This document shows, in pieces, positions 6,622 to 14,673 of a DNA stretch of 16,080 bases. The DNA is from CAYYHA01 sp964471535 (GTDB lineage: Bacteria > Myxococcota > Myxococcia > SLRQ01). Every line of letters starts with the position of its first letter. The first letter of the stretch is position 1. The translations under genes were made by a program, and so were the position numbers. The stretch covers positions 1-16,080 of the forward strand of contig CAYYHA010000078.1 in the NCBI GenBank assembly GCA_964471535.1. Reading direction: 5' to 3'. A model generated the notes under the pieces. That model saw only the letters and a list, made by a program, of their open reading frames with translations, was not told the origin of the DNA and made no database searches.

Positions 6622-7149
6622 CTAGAACCAATAGTGGAGCCCGAGCAACGCCGAGCCCTGTGTCCCCAGGACGGGGCCCACACCGGCGGGCAGGGTGGAG
6701 GTCTGCCCGAAGCGGGTGGCGCCGGCGAGGCCGAACTCGGCGAAGAGTTCCAGGTTCTCGGCACCAGGGGGGTAGAAGGCAATGCCCGGGCCGGCGCTGT
6801 ACCCGAAGGCGTGGAGCCCAAAGGTCCCCACCGAGGGGATCACCGAGACCGCGACGTACACGTTGAGGTGCTCCTCGGGGACCAGGATGAGCAGCGCCTT
6901 CCCGCCGAAGGCAACGGAGATGTAGTCCTCCTCGACGGCGAGGCCGAAGAGGGCCGCGAACTCCGCGGTGGGGGCTGCAGCGAACTTCGCCGAGAGGAGG
7001 GTGGAGGGTGCGATGGGACCGGCGAAGTGGTCCTGAAAGCCCACGCCCACGACCCGCAGGCTGTTGTCCCGCGCCACCGCGGGCCGCGGCAGGGCCACGA
7101 TGGCCGCCAGGAGAAGCGAGAGAACGACGGTACGCAGCGCCCAGCGCAT
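6622..7149 (-). CDS. Predicted outer-membrane beta-barrel protein, function unknown
   Basis: A 175-residue exported protein with no named family that I can assign. A Sec signal peptide occupies residues 1-26 (MRWALR, a hydrophobic core, then AVA before Arg27). The rest is a series of short amphipathic beta-like strands with Gly-rich turns (VYVAVSVIPSVGTFGLHAFG, LELFAEFGLAG) and ends in LLGLHYWF. The terminal Trp-Phe fits the BAM recognition signal. It shares overall design with the next gene downstream (5903-6550), but I see no clear residue-level similarity, so I do not call them paralogues. It starts 62 bases after the bitopic membrane protein gene on the same strand. The ribosome binding site is weak. 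Confidence 0.72.
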   Translation of the reverse strand: MRWALRTVVLSLLLAAIVALPRPAVARDNSLRVVGVGFQDHFAGPIAPSTLLSAKFAAAPTAEFAALFGLAVEEDYISVAFGGKALLILVPEEHLNVYVAVSVIPSVGTFGLHAFGYSAGPGIAFYPPGAENLELFAEFGLAGATRFGQTSTLPAGVGPVLGTQGSALLGLHYWF

Positions 7150-7211
7150 GGGGCACCACTACACCGGCTGCGGGAGCGGGGGAAGCGCCCTGCGGGGGTG
7201 CGGTAAAAAGG

Positions 7212-7715
7212 CTATTTCTTCCCCATGCGCCGGACCCGCTCCTCCTCTGCCTGCAGCGCTCGCTCCCGCGCCGCCTTCAAGAGCGCTTCCTCGGCGGCGA
7301 TGCGGGCCGAGTAGCTGCGGTAGAAGAGCACGCCCCCGATGGCAATGCCTCCGCCGATGATCAGGATGGCGATCACCGCCCAGGCCCAACCGGGGATGAG
7401 GGCTCGGCGGATGTTCAGCGCCTTCTCCATCCGCGGCCCCGTGTGTCGCACCGGTTGCGCCGGCCGCTCTCCGAGCTTCTTCAGGGTTGGCGTGCCGCCG
7501 AGCGCCCGCTCCGTGGCCTCGCGCACCTTCTTGGACTGAAAGGCATCGGCGTCGAGGCTCATTCCCCCGTGGGCGCGGCCACCCCCGAGGTGTCCGAAAT
7601 CCTGGTCGACGACCTCGTCGAAGTCGATCTCGAGCGCCTGCCGCTTGACCTTCGTCGCCTCGCGCTCGATGGCATCGAGGTCCAGCTCGCCGCCGAACTC
7701 TTCGTCCTCGCTCAC
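7212..7715 (-). CDS. Small bitopic membrane protein with acidic N-terminus and C-terminal coiled coil, unknown function
   Basis: A 167-residue protein of no recognised family. Residues 1-60 are acidic and hydrophilic (SEDEEFGGELDLDAIE). Residues 62-105 are basic and Ala/Gly/Pro-containing, with EATERALGG. Residues about 108-132 form one strong membrane span (IPGWAWAVIAILIIGGG). Residues 135-167 are a charged helix rich in Ala, Glu and Arg that probably forms a coiled coil and ends in MGKK. The positive residues before the span suggest that the N-terminus stays in the cytoplasm. The start is a GTG at 7715 with a perfect GGAGG seven bases upstream (7723-7727). The frame remains open further upstream, but that part has no supporting start signal. 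It is the first gene of the leftward envelope cluster and is divergent from the receiver/PATAN/TPR gene. Confidence 0.75.
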   Translation of the reverse strand: MSEDEEFGGELDLDAIEREATKVKRQALEIDFDEVVDQDFGHLGGGRAHGGMSLDADAFQSKKVREATERALGGTPTLKKLGERPAQPVRHTGPRMEKALNIRRALIPGWAWAVIAILIIGGGIAIGGVLFYRSYSARIAAEEALLKAARERALQAEEERVRRMGKK

Positions 7716-7722
7716 TGCATTG

Positions 7723-7727
7723 CCTCC
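7723..7727 (-). promoter_or_regulatory. Ribosome binding site that fixes the GTG start at 7715
   Basis: On the minus strand this reads GGAGG, seven bases before GTG. The nearby ATG in another frame (CAATGCAGTGA) runs into a stop after one codon, so the GTG is the start. Confidence 0.7.
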
Positions 7728-7986
7728 GCGATGGGCTGCCTTCGCCGCTTCCTCGCTCGTCGCCTCGCTTCTCGCATCGCCGCGTGCTCTGCCTCCGGCC
7801 GCCCGCGCTCGCGCACGCCCCGGCTTGCGCTCCGCCCGCGAGGCGGACCTGGGACGGGGCCGGCACAGGTGACGCCACCGGGCAGCGCGACCGCGCCCCG
7901 AGAGGCCTCCTCGAGCATACCTCCAATGCGCCTGCCGGGGACACGCCCCCCTTGGGCCTCCGTGCGCCGGGCGGCCTCGAGCGCGC

Positions 7987-8001
7987 GGCACGTAAGGTGC
8001 A
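7987..8001 (+). promoter_or_regulatory. Sigma-54-like promoter candidate
   Basis: GGCACG at 7987-7992 and TGCA at 7998-8001 place the invariant GG and GC exactly ten bases apart, as in the TGGCAC-N5-TTGC consensus. Mismatches are the first T (C here) and the first T of TTGC (G here). It would start transcription near 8012, about 80 bases before the ATG at 8094. Confidence 0.35.
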
Positions 8002-8007
8002 TTGGTA

Positions 8008-8030
8008 GTGGGCCTGTGAAAAGGTCCCAC
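8008..8030 (+). other. Hairpin near the predicted transcript start
   Basis: GTGGGCC at 8008-8014 can pair with GGTCCCAC at 8023-8030 with one bulged T, around an A-rich loop. It could be the 5' end of the mRNA or an operator half-site pair. Confidence 0.3.
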
Positions 8031-8093
8031 GTCCATGGGCGCCCGCTGCACCTCTCCCTCGCCAGGGCCCGGCGCCCGTGTCAGGAGGTTGCC

Positions 8094-10439
8094 ATGGCCC
8101 AGCCCGATCTTCTCGTCGTCGAACCGGACACCAGTGCCCGGGGGCTCATCCTCCGCGCCGGCCGGGCCTCGGGGCTCGAGGTCGTCACGGCGCGCACCGC
8201 CTACGATGCCCTTGCCTGCCTCGACGAATGCCGCCCCCGCGTGGTGGTGAGCGAGGCCGCCCTTCCCGACGTCGATGGCCTGACCCTGCTTGAGCGGCTC
8301 CGAACGCGCTCGGAGACGCGAGAGACACCGGTCTTCTTCCTGGCCCACGAGGCGCAGGTGGACTTCGCGCGGGCGCGCGCCGCCGGTGTCGACGACGTGC
8401 TCGCCAAGCCGCTGTTCCTGCAGGATCTCGTCAGCCTCGGTCGCCTCTTCGCGGGACAGCGGTCGGGACAGCCCGTGGTGGAGGGGCGGCTCGAGCCGGG
8501 GGGGCTGGCGCGGCTCCTGCGCGCGCTCTTGGCGGGCCGGCGCAGCGGCCGGATCGTGGTCGGCGAGGGACAGGGTGAGCTCGCCTTCCACAGCGGCCGC
8601 GTCGTCTCGGCGCACCGCTCGGGTGCGCCCTGCGAGTCGCAGGCGCGGTCCGATGGGGAGGAGGGGCTCTACCGCCTCCTGGCCACGGCCGAGGGCACCG
8701 CCCGTGTGATCTTCAGCGAAGGAGAGAGTGGGCCCCTGTCGATCGGTGTGACGGATTTGGTCGCACGTGCCTTTCCGTGGGTTCGGCGCTACGAGCAGGT
8801 CGTCGCCTCGCTCTATCCGCTAGACACGCGGCTCGTCGTCGACTTCCATCGCCTCGCCGGCGTGCTCCACCAGATCCCCGATTCGGTCAACGCGGTCATC
8901 CGGCGCTTCGACGGGCGGCGGACCTTGGCGGAGGTGGTCGATGGCGCCCCCTTCCCCTACCTGCGTGCCCTCGAAGTGGTGGCGAAGCTCGATGCGATGG
9001 GGCTTCTCGTTCCCCTGTGGCCGGAGGCTGGCGCAGGCGAGGTGGCGGAGGCGGAGGAGGCACGGGCCGAGGGCGCGTGGGGCGCCTCTGCGGAGGAGGA
9101 AGGCCTCGACCTCGGTGCGGTGGAGACGCCGGTGGCCGACGAGGTGCTGCAGGCGTTCTTCGGGCCCGGTGCGCCCCCCGTGCTCGCCCCCGCGCAGCTC
9201 CCGGCGGCGCCCGAGGACTGGTACCGTGCCTATCGGAAGGGAGAGGACAGCTGGGAGCGGGTCACCGGGGAGGCGACCGGGGCGGCGGCCGGACGGACTT
9301 CAGAGGTGGAGGTACGCGGCTACGACCGCATCGAGCACGCGCTTCGCTATGGGGTCCTCGAGGGGTACCACCCCGCCGCCGTGCCGGAGGAGACGGCCCC
9401 TGCCGCCGAGGAGACAGAGGGCGCGGCGCGGGATCGGGTGGTGGAGGCCTTCGGCGCCCGCCCTGCCGGCCGGAGCTCCGACGCCGAGGCGACGCCAAGC
9501 GATGCCGCGTCCGCCCCGGCGACCTCGAGCGGGCCGGCGCGAGGCGCCGAGGCGCCGGGCCTTCCGGATGCCGCCCCTTCGCACCGCCAGGCCGGCGACG
9601 CGACGGCCTCGGAGGTCACTGAGGCGCCCCGTGTCTTCGGTGCGGTCTTCGAGCTCGAGGAGGAGGCCTTCTTCTCCTCGCCGCCGCAGCAGGTGGCTCC
9701 GGAGCCAGACGGCGAAGTCGATGGAGGGCGCCGCGGTTCTCCCGCTTGGGTTGCCGCGGTCGCCGCCGCCGCAGTGGCGGCGCTCTTCTTCCTCTGGGTC
9801 TTCACGCGTCCCGTTGCGCCGCGGGCCGAGCTCGGTGTCGAGCCCACGCGCGCCCGGACCGCTGAGGCGCCTCGGCGCGCGATCCAGGTTGCCGAGCAGG
9901 AGGCCATGGCGCCGGGTGCGAGCGCGGCGGGGGAGGCGGCCGGTGCGCCGGTGGCCGCGCCCGAGTCGGGGACGGGCCCGGCGGAGGCGGCTGGAACCGG
10001 CGCCGGCGCCTTGGAGCCCAAGGTGGCCTCCGAGACCGCCCCCACCGCTGAGCCTGCGCTGGCGCCCGAAGCCCTGCCCGCCGTCGACCCCGTGGCCGAG
10101 CGCCTCGAGGACGGCCGCGCCGCCTACGCCGCCGGAGCCTACGAGGCGGCCGTGGAGGCGTACCGCGAGGCCCTGCGCCTGGAACCGGAGAACGTCAGCG
10201 CCCACCTGGGCCTCGGCCTGGCGCTGCTCGACGGAGGCCATGCCCGCGAGGCCGTCCGCGTGCTCGCCGAGGCCCGTCGCCTGAAGCCCCAGGACCCGCA
10301 GGCGGTGCTCCTGCATGGGACGGCGCTGCAGATGGCCGGGGATCGCGAGGGCGCACGCGCCGCCTACCGGGCCTACCTGCGCCTCGCCCCCAAGGGGCGC
10401 CACGCCCGCGAGGTGCGCGCACTCCTCTCGCAGCTTTGA
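8094..10439 (+). CDS. Degenerate receiver - PATAN (DUF4388) - membrane span - TPR fusion protein
   Basis: A 781-residue signalling protein. Residues 5-118 are a response-regulator receiver (LLVVEPDTS, LPDVDG, Lys105 in LAKPLF). The phospho-acceptor Asp is replaced by Glu54 (VVVSEAALPD) and the switch Thr/Ser by Ala84, so it is probably not phosphorylated. Residues about 128-220 resemble a PATAN/DUF4388 domain (GGLARLLRALLAGRRSGRI, then a GELAFHSGRVVSA hairpin). Residues about 240-305 form the helical winged-helix-like segment often found after PATAN (DGRRTLAEVVDG, LDAMGLLVPL). A long acidic, Ala/Pro-rich region follows. One membrane span lies at about 550-571, and a disordered stretch leads to about three TPRs (667-781; AAYAAGAYEAAVEAYREALRLEPEN). 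Inference: the receiver and PATAN are cytoplasmic and the TPRs periplasmic. The ATG is preceded by AGGAGG. Its molecular role is unknown. Confidence 0.88.
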   Translation: MAQPDLLVVEPDTSARGLILRAGRASGLEVVTARTAYDALACLDECRPRVVVSEAALPDVDGLTLLERLRTRSETRETPVFFLAHEAQVDFARARAAGVDDVLAKPLFLQDLVSLGRLFAGQRSGQPVVEGRLEPGGLARLLRALLAGRRSGRIVVGEGQGELAFHSGRVVSAHRSGAPCESQARSDGEEGLYRLLATAEGTARVIFSEGESGPLSIGVTDLVARAFPWVRRYEQVVASLYPLDTRLVVDFHRLAGVLHQIPDSVNAVIRRFDGRRTLAEVVDGAPFPYLRALEVVAKLDAMGLLVPLWPEAGAGEVAEAEEARAEGAWGASAEEEGLDLGAVETPVADEVLQAFFGPGAPPVLAPAQLPAAPEDWYRAYRKGEDSWERVTGEATGAAAGRTSEVEVRGYDRIEHALRYGVLEGYHPAAVPEETAPAAEETEGAARDRVVEAFGARPAGRSSDAEATPSDAASAPATSSGPARGAEAPGLPDAAPSHRQAGDATASEVTEAPRVFGAVFELEEEAFFSSPPQQVAPEPDGEVDGGRRGSPAWVAAVAAAAVAALFFLWVFTRPVAPRAELGVEPTRARTAEAPRRAIQVAEQEAMAPGASAAGEAAGAPVAAPESGTGPAEAAGTGAGALEPKVASETAPTAEPALAPEALPAVDPVAERLEDGRAAYAAGAYEAAVEAYREALRLEPENVSAHLGLGLALLDGGHAREAVRVLAEARRLKPQDPQAVLLHGTALQMAGDREGARAAYRAYLRLAPKGRHAREVRALLSQL

Positions 10440-10529
10440 CCTCGCTCTGACCTCCGCGGCGACGGCGGCAGTGTGCACGGAGGGCCTGGTGCGTGTGGCG
10501 TGGCGCGTGTGGCTAAAGCGCCCGCTGCG

Positions 10530-13148
10530 TCACGGCGATGTGTCCACCTCGACCCAGATCGGGTTCGTGAAGCCGAGCGCGGTCACGGCCGCGTCGTCCC
10601 GCCCGACCACCACCGGAGCCAGCGGCGCTTCGCCCCGGGCCACGGCGACCACCCAGCCGGAGCGGCTGAAGGACAGCTTCCAGGTCACGTCGACCCGTGC
10701 CACGCGGCGGTCTGCGGGATCAACGGAGAGGGTACGGACGACCTCTCCATTTTGGATGAGCTCCACGGTGTCGAAGCGCACCCAGGGCGCCGCCCGGACC
10801 TGCACTCGCACGGGCACCGCTTCACCGGCTGAGGCCCGCACCGTGCCGCCCACCCCCGTCTTACCCGAACTCAGGAAGACCAGAGGACCGTTGCTGACTA
10901 CCACCGCCCGGCGGCGCTTGACCACGTCCACCAGGGTGGCCGCGTCGACGGCGCCCGGGGTGTCGTCCTCCACCTTCAAGAAGTTCCTCGGGTAGCCGGC
11001 GTTGTCATGGGTGAGCGTGTGCGTGTCCGAGTTGCCGGTGGCGGTGTACCGCTGGCCTGCATCGAGGAGGGCGAACCAGTCGCGCATCACCTGCATGGCG
11101 GTGTTCACCCGCTTTCCGTTGAAGACCTCGATGGCATCGTAGTGGGCGTCGTAGACGGCGCGGGGGTGGCGGATGCGATCGCGGATCACGGTCCCGTGCG
11201 CCGGATCGAAGCCCGTCAGATCGAAGTAGCCCGAGGCCCCGGCGCGGGGATGGTTGACCTGCACGATTCGCTCCCCCGGCGCCTTCCGGCACGCGTCGAA
11301 GATCTCGGCCGGGGTGTGGCCCTCGCTGGGCGGCGCGCCATTCTGCCGGGCGGCAGGATCGACCGGGAAGGGATAGCAGTTGAAGTGGCCGACGGTGGAG
11401 GTCGTCACCTCGACCCCCGGAAAGGCGTCCAGCCACGCGCGGAGGCCCATGCGATCGATCACGGGATCGAAGTCGGTCACGTAGTCGTGGTCGGAGCTGA
11501 CGAGGATCTCCACCCCCTCCGCGGCGTTGGCGAGCACCCGGTCCTCCAGGGTCACCGCGGAGTCGAAGGAGTGGATCGCGTGCTGGTGGAAGTCGGCCGA
11601 GATCCAGCCGCGGGTGTCCACCACCCGTTCGAGGACGAGGTCCGCCTCCGCCGTCGCGCCGGCACGCACCTCCACGTCCACGTGGGGCAGGTCGTACTCG
11701 AGCCCCCGCGAGGCATAGACGCGGTAGCGACCCGGCGCGAGCGCCAGGGTGGTGGTCCCGTCCCGCAGGAAGACGAAGCGCCCCGCGCCCTCGGCCCGGT
11801 AGTTGGGGCCGAGGTCCGGGTCCGGCGTCTCCCCCAGCCCGTGGAGCGTGACCCGGCAGGGCACCGCGCGAAGCGACGGAGTTTCTTTTTCCTGCACCCG
11901 TTCGCGCACCCGAACCGAAAGCCGCCCCTGCGGCGTGACGTGGAGGACCGCCTCGTGGGTCTGGCCCGCCTCCACCTCCACGGGGATCGCTTCGATGTGG
12001 GTGCGGCCGGGGATGCGCGCGGCGACGCGGTAGCGTCCCGGGGGCACCTTCACCGTAGCCCGACCCGCGGCCTTCACCGCTGCCGTGGCGTAGGGTGTGC
12101 CGTCCTCGCGCCGCAGCTCGACGGCGCTCTCGGCGACCGGCCGCTCGGAGCCCGCCTCGCGCACCAGGACGCGCACCGTCCCCGACGGCAGGCCGCGGAT
12201 GGCGAGCAGGGTGGGCAGGAGCGAGGCGACGTCCCCCAGACCCACGACCAACGCCCGCCGGAAGGTCGCTGTGCCACCAGGCGCAAGGTCCACCGTCTTC
12301 ACGATGGGGTCCGACCAGCTCGCCCCGCTGATCACGTTGAGGGGCCCATCGGGGCTCGCCCAGCCGTAGCTGCTGCCCGGTCCGATGCCGGCCAGCCACT
12401 CCACGTCGACGGTCTTGCCGGCGATCTTCAGACCGTACCCCGGCGCCCAGTGCTGTGTGCGCCCCCACTGGATGGCATCGCCCAACTCGTAGCCCTCGAC
12501 GGTCGCTTCGCCGGTGTTCTCGAAGCGGGTGACGATCTCCAGGTGCACCGCGTCCGGCGCGAGTCGGTACTCGGTCTCGATGCGGATCTCTGGCGCGCGG
12601 TTGTCGTGGCCGCGGCTGCGGACGACGGCGGTCTCGCCCGGTCCCCCCGCCTCGACGATCTCCACCGTTTCGTAGGCGGCGAGGCGCTGAAAGGTGTCGT
12701 CCAGGTAGAGGAAGCTCTGGTTGAGGAGGTCTCCGGCACTTTCCTTGTGTGCCGCGTCGATGAGGTTGCCGCCGGTCTGGGCGAAGCCCTGCCCGGCGCC
12801 GGGCCCCTCGACCACGAAGTAGGCGTGCGCGTTCTCGATTACGATGTCCCCGACCTCGGCCCCGGCGGCGGGCCCGCGGGGGATCTGATCGCGCCGCGCG
12901 ATCACCCAGGCGCGGGCCCCCGCAGGCTTCGGCGGGCGCGCGGTGGACTTCGGCGGCGGGCGCCTTTGCGCCGGGCAGGCGGCACTGCCGAGCAGCGCTG
13001 TGAGCAGAATCGCGGCGAGGACGCAAGGCAGCCTGCCTGCGCCGTGGGCGGGCCTGCGACGCCACCTCCGTGGCTTCCGGACCCCCGGATACGGCGCGCC
13101 GGGGCGGGCGGCACCGGGGCCTCCCCCGTTTCGGTCCGTCGTGTGCAC
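10530..13148 (-). CDS. Exported CehA/McbA-family PHP-type metallohydrolase
   Basis: An 872-residue secreted or lipid-anchored protein. After a basic N-region, residues 42-57 form a hydrophobic signal ending in GSAAC; Cys58 could be lipidated, though the lipobox lacks the usual Leu at -3. Residues about 60-310 form a beta-rich domain of unknown function. Residues about 320-510 look like carboxypeptidase-regulatory or immunoglobulin-like repeats (VPPGRYRVAARIPG, LAPGRYRVYASRG). The PHP-type catalytic domain follows, with metal motifs Asp519-x-His521-x-His523, Asp553-His554-Asp555, His633 in VNHPR, and Asp708-x-His710 in GNSDTHT. Named family members include a carbaryl hydrolase, but the natural substrate is unknown and nothing here shows it. 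The start is GTG at 13148 with GAGG eight bases upstream (13157-13160). It is convergent with the TPR gene and divergent from yebC. Confidence 0.88.
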   Translation of the reverse strand: MHTTDRNGGGPGAARPGAPYPGVRKPRRWRRRPAHGAGRLPCVLAAILLTALLGSAACPAQRRPPPKSTARPPKPAGARAWVIARRDQIPRGPAAGAEVGDIVIENAHAYFVVEGPGAGQGFAQTGGNLIDAAHKESAGDLLNQSFLYLDDTFQRLAAYETVEIVEAGGPGETAVVRSRGHDNRAPEIRIETEYRLAPDAVHLEIVTRFENTGEATVEGYELGDAIQWGRTQHWAPGYGLKIAGKTVDVEWLAGIGPGSSYGWASPDGPLNVISGASWSDPIVKTVDLAPGGTATFRRALVVGLGDVASLLPTLLAIRGLPSGTVRVLVREAGSERPVAESAVELRREDGTPYATAAVKAAGRATVKVPPGRYRVAARIPGRTHIEAIPVEVEAGQTHEAVLHVTPQGRLSVRVRERVQEKETPSLRAVPCRVTLHGLGETPDPDLGPNYRAEGAGRFVFLRDGTTTLALAPGRYRVYASRGLEYDLPHVDVEVRAGATAEADLVLERVVDTRGWISADFHQHAIHSFDSAVTLEDRVLANAAEGVEILVSSDHDYVTDFDPVIDRMGLRAWLDAFPGVEVTTSTVGHFNCYPFPVDPAARQNGAPPSEGHTPAEIFDACRKAPGERIVQVNHPRAGASGYFDLTGFDPAHGTVIRDRIRHPRAVYDAHYDAIEVFNGKRVNTAMQVMRDWFALLDAGQRYTATGNSDTHTLTHDNAGYPRNFLKVEDDTPGAVDAATLVDVVKRRRAVVVSNGPLVFLSSGKTGVGGTVRASAGEAVPVRVQVRAAPWVRFDTVELIQNGEVVRTLSVDPADRRVARVDVTWKLSFSRSGWVVAVARGEAPLAPVVVGRDDAAVTALGFTNPIWVEVDTSP

Positions 13149-13213
13149 GCCGGGAGCCTCGCGACTTGCGCCTTGCGTGTCAACTACGGGGCTCTCATGC
13201 TAATGACGGCTCC

Positions 13214-13966
13214 ATGTCCGGTCACAACCGATGGACGAAGATCAAGCGCCAAAAGGAGGCGATGGGCGCGACCAAGGGGAAGCTCTTCTCCAAGGTCATC
13301 AAGGAGATCACCATCGCCGCCCGGGACGGCGGCGGCGATCCGGCGGCGAACTCGCGCCTGCGGGCGGCGATCGCCGCGGCGAAGGAGGTGAACCTCCCCA
13401 AGGAAAACATCGAACGGGCCATCAAGCGGGGCACCGGCGAGCTCGAGGGGCAGGTCTACGAGGAGATCACCTACGAGGGCTATGGGCCCGGCGGCGTCGC
13501 CTTCCTCGTCGAGTGTGTCACCGACAACCGCAACCGCACCGCAGGGGAGATCCGCCACCTTTTCACCAAGGGGCACGGCAACCTCGGGGAGACGGGCTCG
13601 GTCAACTGGCTCTTCGAGCGTAAGGCGGTGATGGGCATTCCCAAAGCGCACTGCAACGAGGAGCAGGCGATGGAGCTCGCCCTCGAGGTGGGCGCCGAGG
13701 ACGTGGTGGATCAGGGCGAGGTGTGGGAGCTTCGCGCCGACGCGGCCGATTTCCACGGGGTGTTCACGGCGTTGGAGGAGAAGGGCATCGAGGCGAAGGA
13801 GCCCCACCTCGCCTGGGTGCCCAAGAACACCGTGCGGGTGGAGGGCGAGGACGCGAAAAAGGTGCTGAAGCTGGTCGAGTTGCTCGAGGGCAGCGACGAC
13901 GTGCAGAACGTCTTCGCCAACTACGAGATCGACGACGCCGAGATCGAGGCGGCGGCCTCTGCCTAG
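13214..13966 (+). CDS. yebC: YebC/PmpR/TACO1-family protein
   Basis: A 250-residue protein of normal length for the family. It shows the characteristic N-terminus MSGHNRWTKIKRQKEAMGATKGKLFSKVIKEI, followed by NLPKENIERAIKRGTG, YEGYGPGGVAFLVE, TDNRNRTAGEIRHLFTKGHGNLGETGSV and W-L-F at the end of that motif. Family members were long called DNA-binding transcriptional regulators; more recent work on bacterial and mitochondrial members links them to the ribosome and translation of difficult sequences such as polyproline. The ATG at 13214 matches the family N-terminus, but no strong ribosome binding site precedes it. The gene is followed 108 bases later by ruvC, a linkage common in bacteria. It is divergent from the metallohydrolase gene, with a 65-base shared promoter region. 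Confidence 0.95.
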   Translation: MSGHNRWTKIKRQKEAMGATKGKLFSKVIKEITIAARDGGGDPAANSRLRAAIAAAKEVNLPKENIERAIKRGTGELEGQVYEEITYEGYGPGGVAFLVECVTDNRNRTAGEIRHLFTKGHGNLGETGSVNWLFERKAVMGIPKAHCNEEQAMELALEVGAEDVVDQGEVWELRADAADFHGVFTALEEKGIEAKEPHLAWVPKNTVRVEGEDAKKVLKLVELLEGSDDVQNVFANYEIDDAEIEAAASA

Positions 13967-14074
13967 GCCGCGGATGGGAAAGGCGCGTTGCTGCGGTCCG
14001 CTGCGGCCCGCTGCCGGCTGCGCGGGAAGCCGCCTCGGAGCGGCGCGTCGGGCGGCGGATGGTAGGATCCGCGG

Positions 14075-14611
14075 GTGATCGTCCTCGGTATCGATCCCGG
14101 GACCCAGGTGTGTGGCTGGGGCGTGGTGGAGGGGAGAGGCGCCCGCCTTCGCTGCCGGGGCTACGGGGCGCTGCGCCTCGAGGGCCCGCTGCACACCCGC
14201 CTCGACCGGCTCTTCGCCGGCCTCGACGAGGTCATCCGCCGCCACGGTCCCGAGGTGGTCGCGGTGGAGGGCATCTTCGCCCACAAGAACGCGCGCAGCG
14301 CCCTGATCCTCGGGCATGCCCGCGGCGTGGCGCTGCTCTGCGCCGGGCGGGCGGGGCTCCCGGTTGCCGAGTACCCACCGGCCACCATCAAGAAGACGCT
14401 GGTGGGCACCGGCCGGGCGGCGAAGGCACAGGTCGCGCTGATGGTGGGGCGGCTCCTGTCCATGGAGCGCCCGGAGCCGGCGGACGCCGCCGATGCCCTC
14501 GCCGCCGCCATCTGTCACCTCCACCGGCGTGAAGCGCCGCGCCCCTCCAGCGCGGGTCGCGAGGTCCGCTACCGGTCCGCGGTGGTGCGCCACCGCCGTG
14601 AGGAGTCGTAG
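14075..14611 (+). CDS. ruvC: Holliday-junction resolvase RuvC
   Basis: A 178-residue endonuclease that cuts Holliday junctions symmetrically as a dimer, working with RuvAB in homologous recombination and fork repair. All four catalytic acidic residues are in place: Asp7 in VLGIDPGT, Glu65 in VAVEGIF, and Asp137 and Asp140 in ADAADALAAAICH. The DNA-contacting KK pair and GxGxAxKxQV segment (IKKTLVGTGRAAKAQV) are also present. The start is GTG at 14075 with AGGA at 14064-14067, seven bases upstream. The last 25 or so residues are a basic Arg/Ser-rich tail beyond the catalytic fold. Unlike the common yebC-ruvC-ruvA-ruvB order, ruvA and ruvB do not follow; a signalling gene does. Confidence 0.96.
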   Translation: MIVLGIDPGTQVCGWGVVEGRGARLRCRGYGALRLEGPLHTRLDRLFAGLDEVIRRHGPEVVAVEGIFAHKNARSALILGHARGVALLCAGRAGLPVAEYPPATIKKTLVGTGRAAKAQVALMVGRLLSMERPEPADAADALAAAICHLHRREAPRPSSAGREVRYRSAVVRHRREES

Positions 14612-14673
14612 GCGCCCTCGGCCGAGCGGTGGTGCAACGCGCCCTGCGTCAACGAGACCGCACCGGTAGCCCC

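Larger units (their letters stand above)
7716..8093. other. 378-base divergent control region
   Basis: The region lies between the leftward membrane-protein gene and the rightward receiver/PATAN/TPR gene. The left part (about 7730-7830) is low in complexity, with many TCGC/CGCT words, and the minus-strand frame through it gives an Arg/Ala/Gly-rich translation that I do not accept as a gene. The right part holds a sigma-54-like promoter candidate (7987-8001), a hairpin (8008-8030) and the AGGAGG ribosome binding site (8083-8088) of the next gene. Confidence 0.6.

Noticed and set aside
7716..8002. Possible N-terminal extension or small gene on the minus strand upstream of 7715
   Set aside because: It is Arg/Ala/Gly-rich with no ribosome binding site; the GTG at 7715 has a perfect one.
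10491..10513. GCGTGTGGC repeated at 10491 and 10505 between two convergent genes
   Set aside because: Two 9-base copies in biased sequence are not evidence of a functional repeat; no CRISPR-like spacing or further units are seen.
13178..13183. TTGACA on the minus strand as a -35 box for the metallohydrolase gene
   Set aside because: The hexamer 17 bases on is GAGGCT, not a -10 box, and it coincides with the ribosome binding site.
13990..14019. Three imperfect 10-base GCTGCGG-type units between yebC and ruvC
   Set aside because: They are short, imperfect and within the expected noise of GC-rich spacer.
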